This document shows, in pieces, positions 17,974 to 25,615 of a DNA stretch of 64,000 nt. Numbering within the stretch: position 1 is the stretch's first letter; each line of letters begins with the position of its first letter. The notes beneath the pieces were generated by a model. It ran no database searches and was not told the origin of the DNA. It worked only from the letters and a program-made list of their open reading frames with translations. The DNA comes from Rhizobium sp. RU36D (GTDB taxonomy: Bacteria; Pseudomonadota; Alphaproteobacteria; Rhizobiales; Rhizobiaceae), in contig NZ_FWXU01000025.1 in the NCBI RefSeq assembly GCF_900176345.1, forward strand, positions 26,959 through 90,958. The letters are read 5' to 3'. A program made the translations under genes and the position numbers.

Positions 17974-18951
17974 ATGGATAACACACACGAATTTCTCTTG
18001 TCCCGGCGGCAGGCACTGCTCGCGGGCGCCACCCTTTCGCTGGCAACGACGCTCCCGGTCTTTGCCTCGGAAACCCTCAACGCACTTCAACAGGAAGGAA
18101 CGATACCAATGACCGAGAACTATGTGACCACCAAGGACGGCGTCGACATCTTCTACAAGGACTGGGGTCCGAAGGATGCGCAGCCGATCGTCTTCCATCA
18201 CGGCTGGCCGCTGTCATCAGATGACTGGGACGCGCAGATGCTGTTCTTCCTCCTCAACGGCTACCGAGTCGTGGCTCATGACCGCCGTGGCCACGGGCGC
18301 TCGCAGCAGGTCAGCGAAGGTCATGATCTCGACCACTATGCCGCCGATGCCTCGGCCGTGTTCGAAAAGCTCGACCTGCGCAATTCTGTCCATATCGGCC
18401 ACTCCACCGGTGGCGGCGAAGTGGCACGCTATGTCGCCAAGTTCGGCGAACCGCAGGGCCGTGTGGCGAAAGCTGTCCTGGTCGCCGCCATCCCGCCGAT
18501 CATGGTGAAGACGGAAGCCTATCCGGGCGGCCTGCCGATCGAAGTGTTCGACGGCTTCCGTTCGGCACTTGCCGCCAACCGCGCCCAGTTCTTCCGCGAC
18601 GTTCCGGCCGGCCCGTTCTACGGCTTCAACCGGGATGGTGCGACCGTGCATGAAGGCGTGATCCAGAATTGGTGGCGCCAGGGCATGATGGGTGGTGCCA
18701 AGGCCCATTACGACGGCATCAAGGCCTTTTCGGAAACCGACCAGACGGAAGACCTGAAGAACATATCCGTTCCGACGCTGGTGATGCATGGCGACGACGA
18801 CCAAATCGTGCCGATCGCGGCTTCCGCCGAGATCTCGGTGAAGCTGCTCAAGAACGGCACGCTCAAGGTCTACAAGGGCTTCTCGCACGGCATGCTGACC
18901 GTCAATGCCGACGTCATCAACCCGGACCTCCTGGCCTTCGTGAAGAGCTGA
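17974..18951 (+). CDS. Alpha/beta hydrolase (chloroperoxidase/arylesterase type) with Tat-like leader
   Basis: 325 residues. The N-terminus LSRRQALLAGATLSLATTL looks like a twin-arginine signal; the in-frame ATG at 18109 would give a cytosolic 280-residue form starting MTENYVTTKDG, the usual start of this family. The nucleophile motif is GHSTGGGE. The oxyanion region is HHGWPLSSDDW. The Asp lies in MHGDDDQIVP and the His in KGFSHGML. Members hydrolyse aryl or carboxylic esters and show cofactor-free haloperoxidase activity in vitro. It follows DoxX and precedes a good terminator. Confidence 0.88.
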   Translation: MDNTHEFLLSRRQALLAGATLSLATTLPVFASETLNALQQEGTIPMTENYVTTKDGVDIFYKDWGPKDAQPIVFHHGWPLSSDDWDAQMLFFLLNGYRVVAHDRRGHGRSQQVSEGHDLDHYAADASAVFEKLDLRNSVHIGHSTGGGEVARYVAKFGEPQGRVAKAVLVAAIPPIMVKTEAYPGGLPIEVFDGFRSALAANRAQFFRDVPAGPFYGFNRDGATVHEGVIQNWWRQGMMGGAKAHYDGIKAFSETDQTEDLKNISVPTLVMHGDDDQIVPIAASAEISVKLLKNGTLKVYKGFSHGMLTVNADVINPDLLAFVKS

Positions 18952-18969
18952 GCCGGATCACGCTGACCA

Positions 18970-18999
18970 GGCCGCCGCCTCACCCGCGGCGGCCTTTTT
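18970..18999 (+). terminator. Rho-independent terminator after the hydrolase row
   Basis: GGCCGCCGC and GCGGCGGCC form a perfect 9-bp stem with a 7-base loop, followed by five T (18995-18999). It lies 19 bases after the alpha/beta hydrolase stop and before the MFS gene, so the MFS gene may have its own promoter or depend on read-through. Confidence 0.85.
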
Positions 19000-19067
19000 G
19001 TGTCTGCGCCCTGCCCTTGTGGCCGCAGGGGCTCCCCTTCGCACCGAATTTTCAAGAGGTGACCGTC

Positions 19068-20678
19068 ATGACCCAAACGCAGCCTGACAAGACGGGGGCC
19101 GGCAGCGCACTGGCTCCGTTTCACCATACAGCCTTCGCCGTGCTCTGGAGCGCAACGGTGATCGGCAATACCGGCACCTATATGCGCGACGTCGCGAGCG
19201 CCTGGCTCGTCGCCGATCTCTCCGCCTCTCCGGGTGCCGTCGGGCTGATCCAGGCCGCCGGCACACTGCCGATCTTCCTGCTGGCGCTGCCGGCCGGCGT
19301 GCTCGCCGACATTCTCGACCGGCGTAAGTTGCTGATGGGGATGCAGGTGGTGCTGCTTGCGGTCAGCCTTGCCCTGACGCTGCTTGCCTGGCGCGGGCTG
19401 ATCACCGTAGAGCTCCTGATCGGCCTGACGCTCATCGGCGGCACGGCGGCGGCCATTGCGGGGCCGGCCTGGCAGTCCATGGTGCCGGATCTCGTTCCGA
19501 GATCCCAGTTGCGCAATGCGATCGCGCTGAATTCGGTCGGCATCAATGTCTCGCGCTCCATCGGCCCGGCGGTCGGCGGTATTCTTCTCGGTGCTTTCGG
19601 TGCAGCCTTTGCCTATGCAGCAGATCTCGCCACCTATCTCTTCGTAATCGGCGCACTCCTCTGGTGGAGCAGCCCGCGGTCTGCGGACAACCATATCCCG
19701 GAACATTTCCTCGGCGCCTTCCGCGCCGGACTGCGCTATGCCCGCTCCAGCCGCAAGCTGCATGTCGTGCTTTTCAGGGCCGGCGTCTATTTCATCTTTG
19801 CAAGTGCGACATGGGCGCTTCTCCCGCTCGTCGCCAAGGATCTGCTCGGCGGTGGCGCCAGCTTTTACGGCCTGCTGCTCGGGTCGGTCGGGGCCGGCGC
19901 CATCGGCGGGGCAACCGTCCTGCCAAGACTGCGCAACCGTCTGAGTTCCGACGCCATCCTTCTCGGATCTGCCGTCCTCAGCGCCGGCGTCATGGTCGTG
20001 CTGACACTCGCACCGCCGCAATGGGCGGCATTGGCATGCCTCTTCGTGCTGGGAAGCGCCTGGATTGCGGCGCTAACGGTGCTGAATGGCGTAGCCCAGG
20101 CCGTTCTGCCGAATTGGGTGCGCGGGCGGGCCCTGGCGGTCTACCTGACGGTCTTCAACGGAGCCATGACGGCGGGCAGCATCTTTTGGGGCCAGACGGC
20201 TGAAGCGCTGGGGCTGACCACGACGCTGCTGATCGCCGCTGCTGGACTGACACTGACGGCACTTCTGGTACATCTCGTAAAACTGCCGCTGGGTGAGGAC
20301 GATCTCTCCGCTTCCCACCACTGGCCAGAGCCCATCGTGGCCGATACAGTTGACCACGCCCAAGGCCCGGTCCTCGTGCTCGTCGAGTATACCGTTGCCG
20401 CGGACGATCGTGCAGCATTCCTCCGGGTGCTCAACCTGCATGCGGAAGCACGGCGCAGAGACGGCGCCTATCTCTGGGGCGTGAGCGAGGACGCGGCCAA
20501 GCCCGGGCAGATCGTGGAATGGTTCTTAGTGGAATCCTGGGCGGAACATCTGCGCCAGCACGAGCGCGCATCCCATGCGGATGCGGAAGTCCACGGCCAG
20601 CTCATCGGTTTTCACCAGGGTCATGAGCGGCCGCTGGTACGGCATCTCATCGCCCTTCCGGGGCAATCTCGGATTTGA
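19068..20678 (+). CDS. MFS exporter of the MFS_3 type with C-terminal soluble domain
   Basis: 536 residues from the ATG at 19068 with AGAGGTG upstream. It has eleven to twelve membrane segments, and the loop DILDRRKLLMGMQ after helix 2 is the MFS signature. The last ~95 residues (VLVLVEYTVAADDRAAFLRV onward) form a soluble ferredoxin-like domain that is part of this family (the EntS-related MFS_3 group). Family members export siderophores, drugs or metabolites. It lies behind the terminator of the hydrolase row and may export a product of that pathway. Confidence 0.88.
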   Translation: MTQTQPDKTGAGSALAPFHHTAFAVLWSATVIGNTGTYMRDVASAWLVADLSASPGAVGLIQAAGTLPIFLLALPAGVLADILDRRKLLMGMQVVLLAVSLALTLLAWRGLITVELLIGLTLIGGTAAAIAGPAWQSMVPDLVPRSQLRNAIALNSVGINVSRSIGPAVGGILLGAFGAAFAYAADLATYLFVIGALLWWSSPRSADNHIPEHFLGAFRAGLRYARSSRKLHVVLFRAGVYFIFASATWALLPLVAKDLLGGGASFYGLLLGSVGAGAIGGATVLPRLRNRLSSDAILLGSAVLSAGVMVVLTLAPPQWAALACLFVLGSAWIAALTVLNGVAQAVLPNWVRGRALAVYLTVFNGAMTAGSIFWGQTAEALGLTTTLLIAAAGLTLTALLVHLVKLPLGEDDLSASHHWPEPIVADTVDHAQGPVLVLVEYTVAADDRAAFLRVLNLHAEARRRDGAYLWGVSEDAAKPGQIVEWFLVESWAEHLRQHERASHADAEVHGQLIGFHQGHERPLVRHLIALPGQSRI

Positions 20679-20694
20679 GAGATAATCTGAGGCG

Positions 20695-20712
20695 GGGGCG
20701 CTGCGGCGCCCC
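20695..20712. terminator. Short hairpin between convergent genes
   Basis: GGGGCGC (20695-20701) and GCGCCCC (20706-20712) pair with a 4-base loop in the 34-base gap between the MFS stop and the receiver-protein stop. There is no T tract. Confidence 0.5.
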
Positions 20713-21087
20713 TCAGGCTTGCGGCTGGACGTTGGTCGCCCGCTCGATGCAGGCGAGCAGTGCTTCCGCCTGATAGGGCTTCTGCAATACGCAGACGGGT
20801 GCTTCGATATGCTGGCGCACCGGCGCTTCGGCAAAGGCGGTGATGAAAATGACAGGGACTTGATCCGCCTTGGCCCTCAACGTTGCGAAAAGCTCGATCC
20901 CGCTCATGCCGGGCATCTGGACATCGGTAATCAGACAGGCGGAGCGGCCGTTGCTTGATGAGTGCAGAAAATCCTCGGCAGACGAGAAGGTCGCGACATC
21001 GAAACCACAGGACCGCAGGAGGCTGCTCGTGGCGCGAAGGACTTCGGCCTCGTCGTCGATCACTGAAATGAGCCGGGAAGCATGCAC
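20713..21087 (-). CDS. Single-domain response regulator (receiver only)
   Basis: 124 residues from a GTG at 21087; a longer ATG start at 21213 would overlap the upstream gene by 47 bases and add non-homologous residues. Acidic pocket D11-D12 (VIDDEAEV), phospho-acceptor Asp 55 (LITDVQMPGMSG), Thr in FITAF and Lys in LQKPYQ are all present. There is no output domain. It is second in order after the FixJ-like regulator, so it may compete for or relay phosphate from the same kinase. The giant sensor kinase at 8156-13366 is a plausible but unproven partner. Confidence 0.85.
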   Translation of the reverse strand: MHASRLISVIDDEAEVLRATSSLLRSCGFDVATFSSAEDFLHSSSNGRSACLITDVQMPGMSGIELFATLRAKADQVPVIFITAFAEAPVRQHIEAPVCVLQKPYQAEALLACIERATNVQPQA

Positions 21088-21166
21088 CTTGATCTGCCAA
21101 TCTCCGGTCGTGCCGGTTTCACCATGCCCCTTACATAGGCTCTTTCCGGCTCTCTTTCGACTATAC

Positions 21167-21808
21167 CTAGGTTTGTCGGCTATCAGAAATACCGTTGGAA
21201 CGGGCGATGGCATCGGCCATCTTCACCAGGTCGGCGAAGGTCTTGGCCTTCATCTTGCGCATGATCTTGCCGCGGTGGATCTTGACCGTGATTTCGCTGA
21301 GCGCGAGCTGACCGGCAATCTGCTTGTTCATCAGCCCGCTTGTCGCCATTTCCATGACCTGCCGCTCTCGCGCCGACAAGGACAGAAAGCGTTCGCGCAA
21401 TTCCCCGTCCAGTTTGTCCTCGCCCCTGGCGGCTGTGCGCCTTTCGCAGGCGGCGGCGACCGCATCGAGCATGTCCTGATCGCGAAACGGTTTCGGCAGG
21501 AAGTCGGCCGCACCGGCCTTCATCGCCCGCACCGACATGGGAATGTCACCATGTCCGGTGACGAAGACGACCGGGATCTCGCATCCCATCTCGGTCAGCT
21601 TTTGCTGGAAATCGAGACCGCTGGTAAAGGGCAGACGAACATCGAGAATGAGGCAGTCGGCCTCCTGCAGGCTAGCCTTGTCGTCACACAGTTCGCGCGT
21701 GGCGCCAAAGCTCTTCACACGATAGCCGACCGAACGCAGCAGGCTGTCGACCGACGTGCGAACGAGTGGTTCATCATCGACAACAAGAACAAGGGGATTG
21801 GGCGGCAT
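21167..21808 (-). CDS. FixJ/NarL-type response regulator
   Basis: 213 residues from the ATG at 21808. The receiver domain has VVDDEPLVRTS, phospho-acceptor Asp 56 (LILDVRLPFTSG), VTGHGD and PKPF. The C-terminal LuxR-type helix-turn-helix is LSARERQVMEMATSGLMNKQIAGQLALSEITVKIHR, shown here in two overlapping helices. It belongs to the FixJ/StyR/TodT group, partners of hybrid sensors. A longer start to 21928 adds unrelated residues. The receiver-only gene follows it on the same strand after 79 bases. No kinase is adjacent. Confidence 0.88.
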   Translation of the reverse strand: MPPNPLVLVVDDEPLVRTSVDSLLRSVGYRVKSFGATRELCDDKASLQEADCLILDVRLPFTSGLDFQQKLTEMGCEIPVVFVTGHGDIPMSVRAMKAGAADFLPKPFRDQDMLDAVAAACERRTAARGEDKLDGELRERFLSLSARERQVMEMATSGLMNKQIAGQLALSEITVKIHRGKIMRKMKAKTFADLVKMADAIARSNGISDSRQT

Positions 21809-21991
21809 GCTGCGATATCCCGATAATTGACAGTCAGGTTTCCATACCGTCCGACGCAGACCAGCGGCAACTATACCTGTGTATGCAAGGCTAGCACTGT
21901 CGTTTGGCAACGACCAATCACAGTACAATTTCGCCGCAGCGACGATCGACCGAAAATACCATCCGAAGACATCAGAGGGATGGGAAATTCA

Positions 21992-22558
21992 ATGTCCATA
22001 ATGATCGCTCAGTCACTCGAAAACAACCGCCAAGCGCCAGCGCAGCCGATGGGGACTCCGGTCCCTGCCGACAACCAGGTGACGCAATTGCTGCTGCAGG
22101 CCATGTCTCTGGTCGGCCATGACGCATCGACTGCCATCGATTTCATGCGCCGCGCCTCTGCTCTTGCTGCAAACGAGCAGCCCTTCGCCGAGCGTCATGA
22201 CACAATCCCCTTGCATGCGCCGGGTGGCCTTGCGCCATGGCAGGTCAAGCGGTCCCGGCGCTTCATCGAAGACAATCTTGCGGGACGGATCAGCATCGAT
22301 GATCTGGCAAAACTGACGCGGCTCAGCCCCAGTTATTTTTGCGCGGCCTTCAGGGCGAGCTTCGGTACCTCACCGCACGATTTCGTCTGCCGGTGCCGGG
22401 TGGACCTGGCAAAACGCCTGATGATGGAGACCGAAGCTCCTCTCTGCGAAATCGCACTCGATAGCGGCTTTGCCGACCAGTCCCATCTGTCGCGGGTCTT
22501 CCGAAGGGTAACCGGCACTACGCCGGCGGCATGGCGACGCACATGCCGAACCTCATGA
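21992..22558 (+). CDS. AraC-family regulator, short N-terminus
   Basis: 188 residues from the ATG at 21992, with GGGA upstream; 21980 is an alternative. The N-terminal ~80 residues have no clear sensing domain. The C-terminal domain has two helix-turn-helix motifs, IDDLAKLTRLSPSYFCAAF and LCEIALDSGFADQSHLSRVF, and the typical end FRRVTGTTPAAWRR. It is divergent from the FixJ-like regulator gene with a gap of 183 bases and may act with it. Confidence 0.85.
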   Translation: MSIMIAQSLENNRQAPAQPMGTPVPADNQVTQLLLQAMSLVGHDASTAIDFMRRASALAANEQPFAERHDTIPLHAPGGLAPWQVKRSRRFIEDNLAGRISIDDLAKLTRLSPSYFCAAFRASFGTSPHDFVCRCRVDLAKRLMMETEAPLCEIALDSGFADQSHLSRVFRRVTGTTPAAWRRTCRTS

Positions 22559-22733
22559 GCCATGAGCGAACTGCTTGGACTTCCGCTTGAAGAACCGTGG
22601 ATCACACGGGATTGAGACCATCTTTCACAACGACCGACAAGCAGGCGGTCCCGTAGCCCCAAAGCGGCTGCGAGGCGCCTGCTGCCGTACGTTCAGGCCA
22701 TGCACCATCGCGGACCAACTGAGAAACGAAAAA

Positions 22734-22760
22734 GGCGGCCGCAATCCGCTTGCGACCGCC
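22734..22760 (-). terminator. Rho-independent terminator of dps
   Basis: On the minus strand an 11-bp stem with one mismatch (GGCGG.CGCAA against TTGCG.CCGCC) and a 5-base loop is followed by a run of T (A run at 22729-22733 on the plus strand). It lies 24 bases after the dps stop. Confidence 0.8.
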
Positions 22761-22783
22761 TGAAATGGGCAACTGTCGGAATT

Positions 22784-23302
22784 CTAGTTTCTATTGCGCG
22801 TGGTTTCAAAGAGGAACCAGACCCGATTTTCAGTCTCGTCGATCCACTGCTCGATCAGGCTCGTCGTTGCGACATCGTTATAGGTGGCGCAGACCTCGTG
22901 GGCCTGGCGCATGAAGGTGGCAAGGCGTTCATTGTCGTCCCGCAGTTCCGCAAGCATGTCCTGGGGAGTAACAAAGTCGGCGTCATTGTCGAGGATGCGT
23001 TGCAGCCGGCCGATATCGGCGATGGAGCGGATGGTGGTGCCGCCGACCTTGCGTGACCGCTCCGCCACTGCGTCCGTCATGGCAAAGACCTGGTCGGCCT
23101 GTTCATCCAGCAGCAGATGATAGTCGCGGAAATTCGGTCCGCTCATATGCCAGTGGAAGTTCTTGGTCTTGATGTAGAGCGCGAAGCAGTCGGCAAGAAG
23201 CACCTTCAGTGCGCCGGCGATGTCCTGAACCGCTTCGGAGGCAAAGCCCGCCGGCGTTGCGAGCGGAGCCTTCCGTCGCGCTTTTGCAGCATGGGAATCC
23301 AT
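22784..23302 (-). CDS. dps: Dps-type DNA protection / ferritin-like protein
   Basis: 172 residues. The ATG at 23302 is preceded by GGAGAGAGACT. The Dps ferroxidase segment is KNFHWHMSGPNFRDYHLLLD, followed by EQADQVFAMTDAVAERSRK, which supplies the inter-subunit His, Asp and Glu ligands. The basic N-terminus (AKARRKAP) may bind DNA. Dps forms a dodecamer that oxidises iron with peroxide and shields DNA in starvation. It is a single gene with its own terminator. Confidence 0.92.
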   Translation of the reverse strand: MDSHAAKARRKAPLATPAGFASEAVQDIAGALKVLLADCFALYIKTKNFHWHMSGPNFRDYHLLLDEQADQVFAMTDAVAERSRKVGGTTIRSIADIGRLQRILDNDADFVTPQDMLAELRDDNERLATFMRQAHEVCATYNDVATTSLIEQWIDETENRVWFLFETTRNRN

Positions 23303-23756
23303 AGTCTCTCTCCTGTTCCAAATGAACCGCGTGCCGGACAGAACCTTTCTACCGGCCGCCCGAGAGGTTACGGCAGCGCGCCTACGGGTGAAACAATATG
23401 AATGTATATCACGACCATACCGAAGTATGCACCATGTCAATCATGGCCACTCGACTAGATATTTTCCCAATAAATCAACGCCTAAAACATACGCAAATCA
23501 AAATCCGCCCGAGGCGAACTTCAAATTCAAAACATAAGTCTCAAAAAATCATACGTAGGTCTGAGACAATTCAAACCCAGGTTCAATAGATCGGCGGCAT
23601 CCGTCCTGACAATCTGTGACCACTGATCAAGGCAAACCGCAGCCGCTTCTGGCACGCCAAGATCAGCGCTCGATGGGGTTCGACGACCCCAGCATCATGA
23701 CCCGCAACTCGGCCCGCCAAGGCGGCCTTCAACCAACCTCACAAGGAAAAGCAGCC
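23303..23756. other. AT-richer intergenic region upstream of dps
   Basis: This 454-base gap contains the dps promoter region and is visibly AT-richer around 23440-23590. A short dyad CATAC-CGAA-GTATG is at 23416-23429. A 63-codon frame at 23398-23589 has no ribosome site or recognisable composition and was not called. No RNA gene was recognised. Confidence 0.6.
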
Positions 23757-24005
23757 ATGAAAACCATCTTTGCCGCAGCCCTTCTCGCCCTCGTCGCCGG
23801 TTCCACCGCCTTTGCCCGCGTGGAACCGATCCCGGGCTCCATCACCTATGAAAATCCGGAGGCCCGCCTGCAGAAGGCTCCTGCCGGCTCCAGCTTTCCG
23901 CACAGCTTCCTTGCCGATGACGGCACCAAGGTCAACGAGACCTATCGCGTCAACAATGACAAGACGTTGACGCTGGTCGAGCGCAGCGTCTCCAGCGATA
24001 CGTGA
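23757..24005 (+). CDS. Small exported protein of unknown function
   Basis: 82 residues. AAGGA stands about 9 bases before the ATG at 23757. The leader MKTIFAAALLALVAGSTAFA is a clear Sec signal peptide cleaved after AFA. The mature ~62 residues are polar (FLADDGTKVNETYRVNNDK) with no cysteine and no known domain. Three hairpins follow. Function unknown. Confidence 0.75.
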   Translation: MKTIFAAALLALVAGSTAFARVEPIPGSITYENPEARLQKAPAGSSFPHSFLADDGTKVNETYRVNNDKTLTLVERSVSSDT

Positions 24006-24011
24006 TCCGAG

Positions 24012-24112
24012 ATCCTCGTTCTACGAGGATAGCCGTTGGCCGGACGTGATAGCCCGGCCAACAAGATCTGCCCGGAACGCCAAGCGGGAACCGCCTTCCC
24101 TATTGGCGTTCC
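24012..24112. terminator. Three successive hairpins
   Basis: Stem 1 is ATCCTCG/CGAGGAT (24012-24030). Stem 2 is GTTGGCCGG/CCGGCCAAC (24035-24062). Stem 3 is GGAACGCCA/TGGCGTTCC (24074-24112). All are perfect. They follow the small exported protein gene within 110 bases. There are no T tracts, so this may be a terminator array, a structured UTR or a small RNA. Confidence 0.6.
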
Positions 24113-24153
24113 CGGCTCCCCCCTCTCAATAAATCCAAGAAAGGAACAGACCC

Positions 24154-24513
24154 ATGCGGACGTTGCTGCTTACGATCCCGGTCGCTCTATGCAGCGGCAT
24201 TGGCGCGCTGGCAAGCCTTCCTCCGTTCGAGGAGCTTCGCCGTGACATCTTTCCACCGGCCAAGACCGAAAGGCCCACGACCGAATTTGGCCCGCTTTGC
24301 TCTCCGGGAACCGGGGATGGCCGGGACGTTGCTGTTCGCCTGCCCGCAGCATCATCCGCCGACGGCACCATTCCAGGCATGGATGGCCTGCTTCCTTCCA
24401 GCCCCGGCGGCACCGCCCCATCTTCCACTATGTGCCACATTACCTCCACCAAGGGCCCTCGACTTGCCCCACAGGTCGGCCGCCACGACGCGATCCGGCT
24501 GTCAGAGGGATGA
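24154..24513 (+). CDS. Possible small exported protein
   Basis: 119 codons with AAAGGAA upstream and a leader MRTLLLTIPVALCSGIGALA that resembles a signal peptide. The rest is rich in Pro, Gly, Ser and Thr with two Cys and shows no known domain. It could be real, as the ribosome site and leader suggest, but its composition resembles a chance frame in GC-rich DNA. Confidence 0.35.
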   Translation: MRTLLLTIPVALCSGIGALASLPPFEELRRDIFPPAKTERPTTEFGPLCSPGTGDGRDVAVRLPAASSADGTIPGMDGLLPSSPGGTAPSSTMCHITSTKGPRLAPQVGRHDAIRLSEG

Positions 24514-24572
24514 AGGCCGCATCGGTCGAAGCAGCTTGTGACTCTTGCCAAGACGAATTGACGGCAAAGGCT

Positions 24573-25490
24573 TCAGGCGGCGCCGGCTTGCTGCGGCCTG
24601 GCGGTGAGCCATGTCGTGAACCGAAGCACGGCGCTTTTCTCCGCTCGGCCCGTGGGCACCACCACGAAATAGGCGCCTGGCGGCACGAGGGCCGCATCGC
24701 CCAAGCGCACGAGGCGCCGCTGTGCCAGGAGTTCGTCGACCAGCCGGTTCCAGCCGAGTGCGACGCCTTGGCCGTTCAGGGCGGCATAGATGGCCTCGGT
24801 ATAGAAGCTGCACCGCAGGCCTGGACGCCGGCCCGACCGGCTGGCACCGAAGCTCGCCAGCCAGTCATCCCAGCCGATCCACATGGGATCCTCGGCCTCA
24901 TTCGAGATCAGGGGAAGAGATACGATGTCCGCCGGCGAGAGAGACGTCGCCTTAGCTGCGGCGAACTCCGCGCTGCAGACCGGGAAGACCTCGTCGTCAA
25001 ACAGTTTCTCCACGCGACAGCGCGGCCAGTTGCCATCGCCGAAACGAATGGCCACGTCGACCTCCCCCTGGTCGAGAATGGGCATGGTGTCCTGGCTGAC
25101 GATGCGCAGGCGGATATCCGGATAGAGCCTTGAGAATTCCGAAATGCGCGGCAGCAGCCAGAAGTGCGAGAAGGCCACCGTAGCGGAGATGGTCAGGTCG
25201 TCGCCGGCGCTTTCCCGCTTCAACTCGGAGGATGCTTCCGCGATCAGGCTGAAGGCGGCACTGGCCGCTGCCGCCAGCGTTCGCCCCTGCGGCGTCAGCG
25301 TCACCTTGCGATGGGAGCGGGCAAAGAGCGACACCCCGAACTCCTCCTCAAGCGCATGGATCTGCCGGCTCACGGCCGCCTGGGTCACGCCAAGCTCCTG
25401 CGCCGCCCGGGTGAAGCTCGAAAGGCGCGCCGCCGCTTCGAACGCCGTTAGCGCGGTCATCGGGGGTAGCTGGCGTCTCAGGCTTTTCAT
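24573..25490 (-). CDS. LysR-family regulator, GcvA-like
   Basis: 305 residues from the ATG at 25490, preceded by GAGGA; ATGs at 25520 and 25553 are alternatives. The N-terminal helix-turn-helix is LSSFTRAAQELGVTQAAVSR followed by QIHALEEEFGVSLFARSHRK. The substrate-binding domain includes EVDVAIRFGDGNWP, a GcvA-group hallmark. It is divergent from the Rieske oxygenase gene, and a perfect ATTA-N7-TAAT LysR box lies 35 bases upstream of its start. It very probably controls the oxygenase/reductase pair in response to their substrate. Confidence 0.9.
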   Translation of the reverse strand: MKSLRRQLPPMTALTAFEAAARLSSFTRAAQELGVTQAAVSRQIHALEEEFGVSLFARSHRKVTLTPQGRTLAAAASAAFSLIAEASSELKRESAGDDLTISATVAFSHFWLLPRISEFSRLYPDIRLRIVSQDTMPILDQGEVDVAIRFGDGNWPRCRVEKLFDDEVFPVCSAEFAAAKATSLSPADIVSLPLISNEAEDPMWIGWDDWLASFGASRSGRRPGLRCSFYTEAIYAALNGQGVALGWNRLVDELLAQRRLVRLGDAALVPPGAYFVVVPTGRAEKSAVLRFTTWLTARPQQAGAA

Positions 25491-25521
25491 CGCGTCCTCG
25501 TCCTGCAGCAGTCGCACCATC

Positions 25522-25540
25522 ACATTACCTGAGGTAATGT
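25522..25540. promoter_or_regulatory. Palindromic operator, T-N11-A LysR box
   Basis: The two strands show 7-base mirrored arms around ATTACCTGAGGTAAT (25524-25538), containing T25525-N11-A25537. It lies between the divergent LysR gene and the Rieske oxygenase gene, about 76 bases before the oxygenase ATG. Confidence 0.7.
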
Positions 25541-25615
25541 CAAGCCATCGCATTTATGCGGTTGAAACCCCTGTGGAGCCTGCGATCATCTCATGATTTC
25601 CAATAAGGGTGCGTC

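Noticed and set aside
21809..21928. N-terminal extension of the FixJ-like regulator
   Set aside because: The added 40 residues have no similarity to receivers, and the ATG at 21808 begins right before the usual first strand.
23398..23589. 63-codon frame upstream of the small exported protein
   Set aside because: No ribosome site and no recognisable motif; composition fits AT-rich intergenic DNA.
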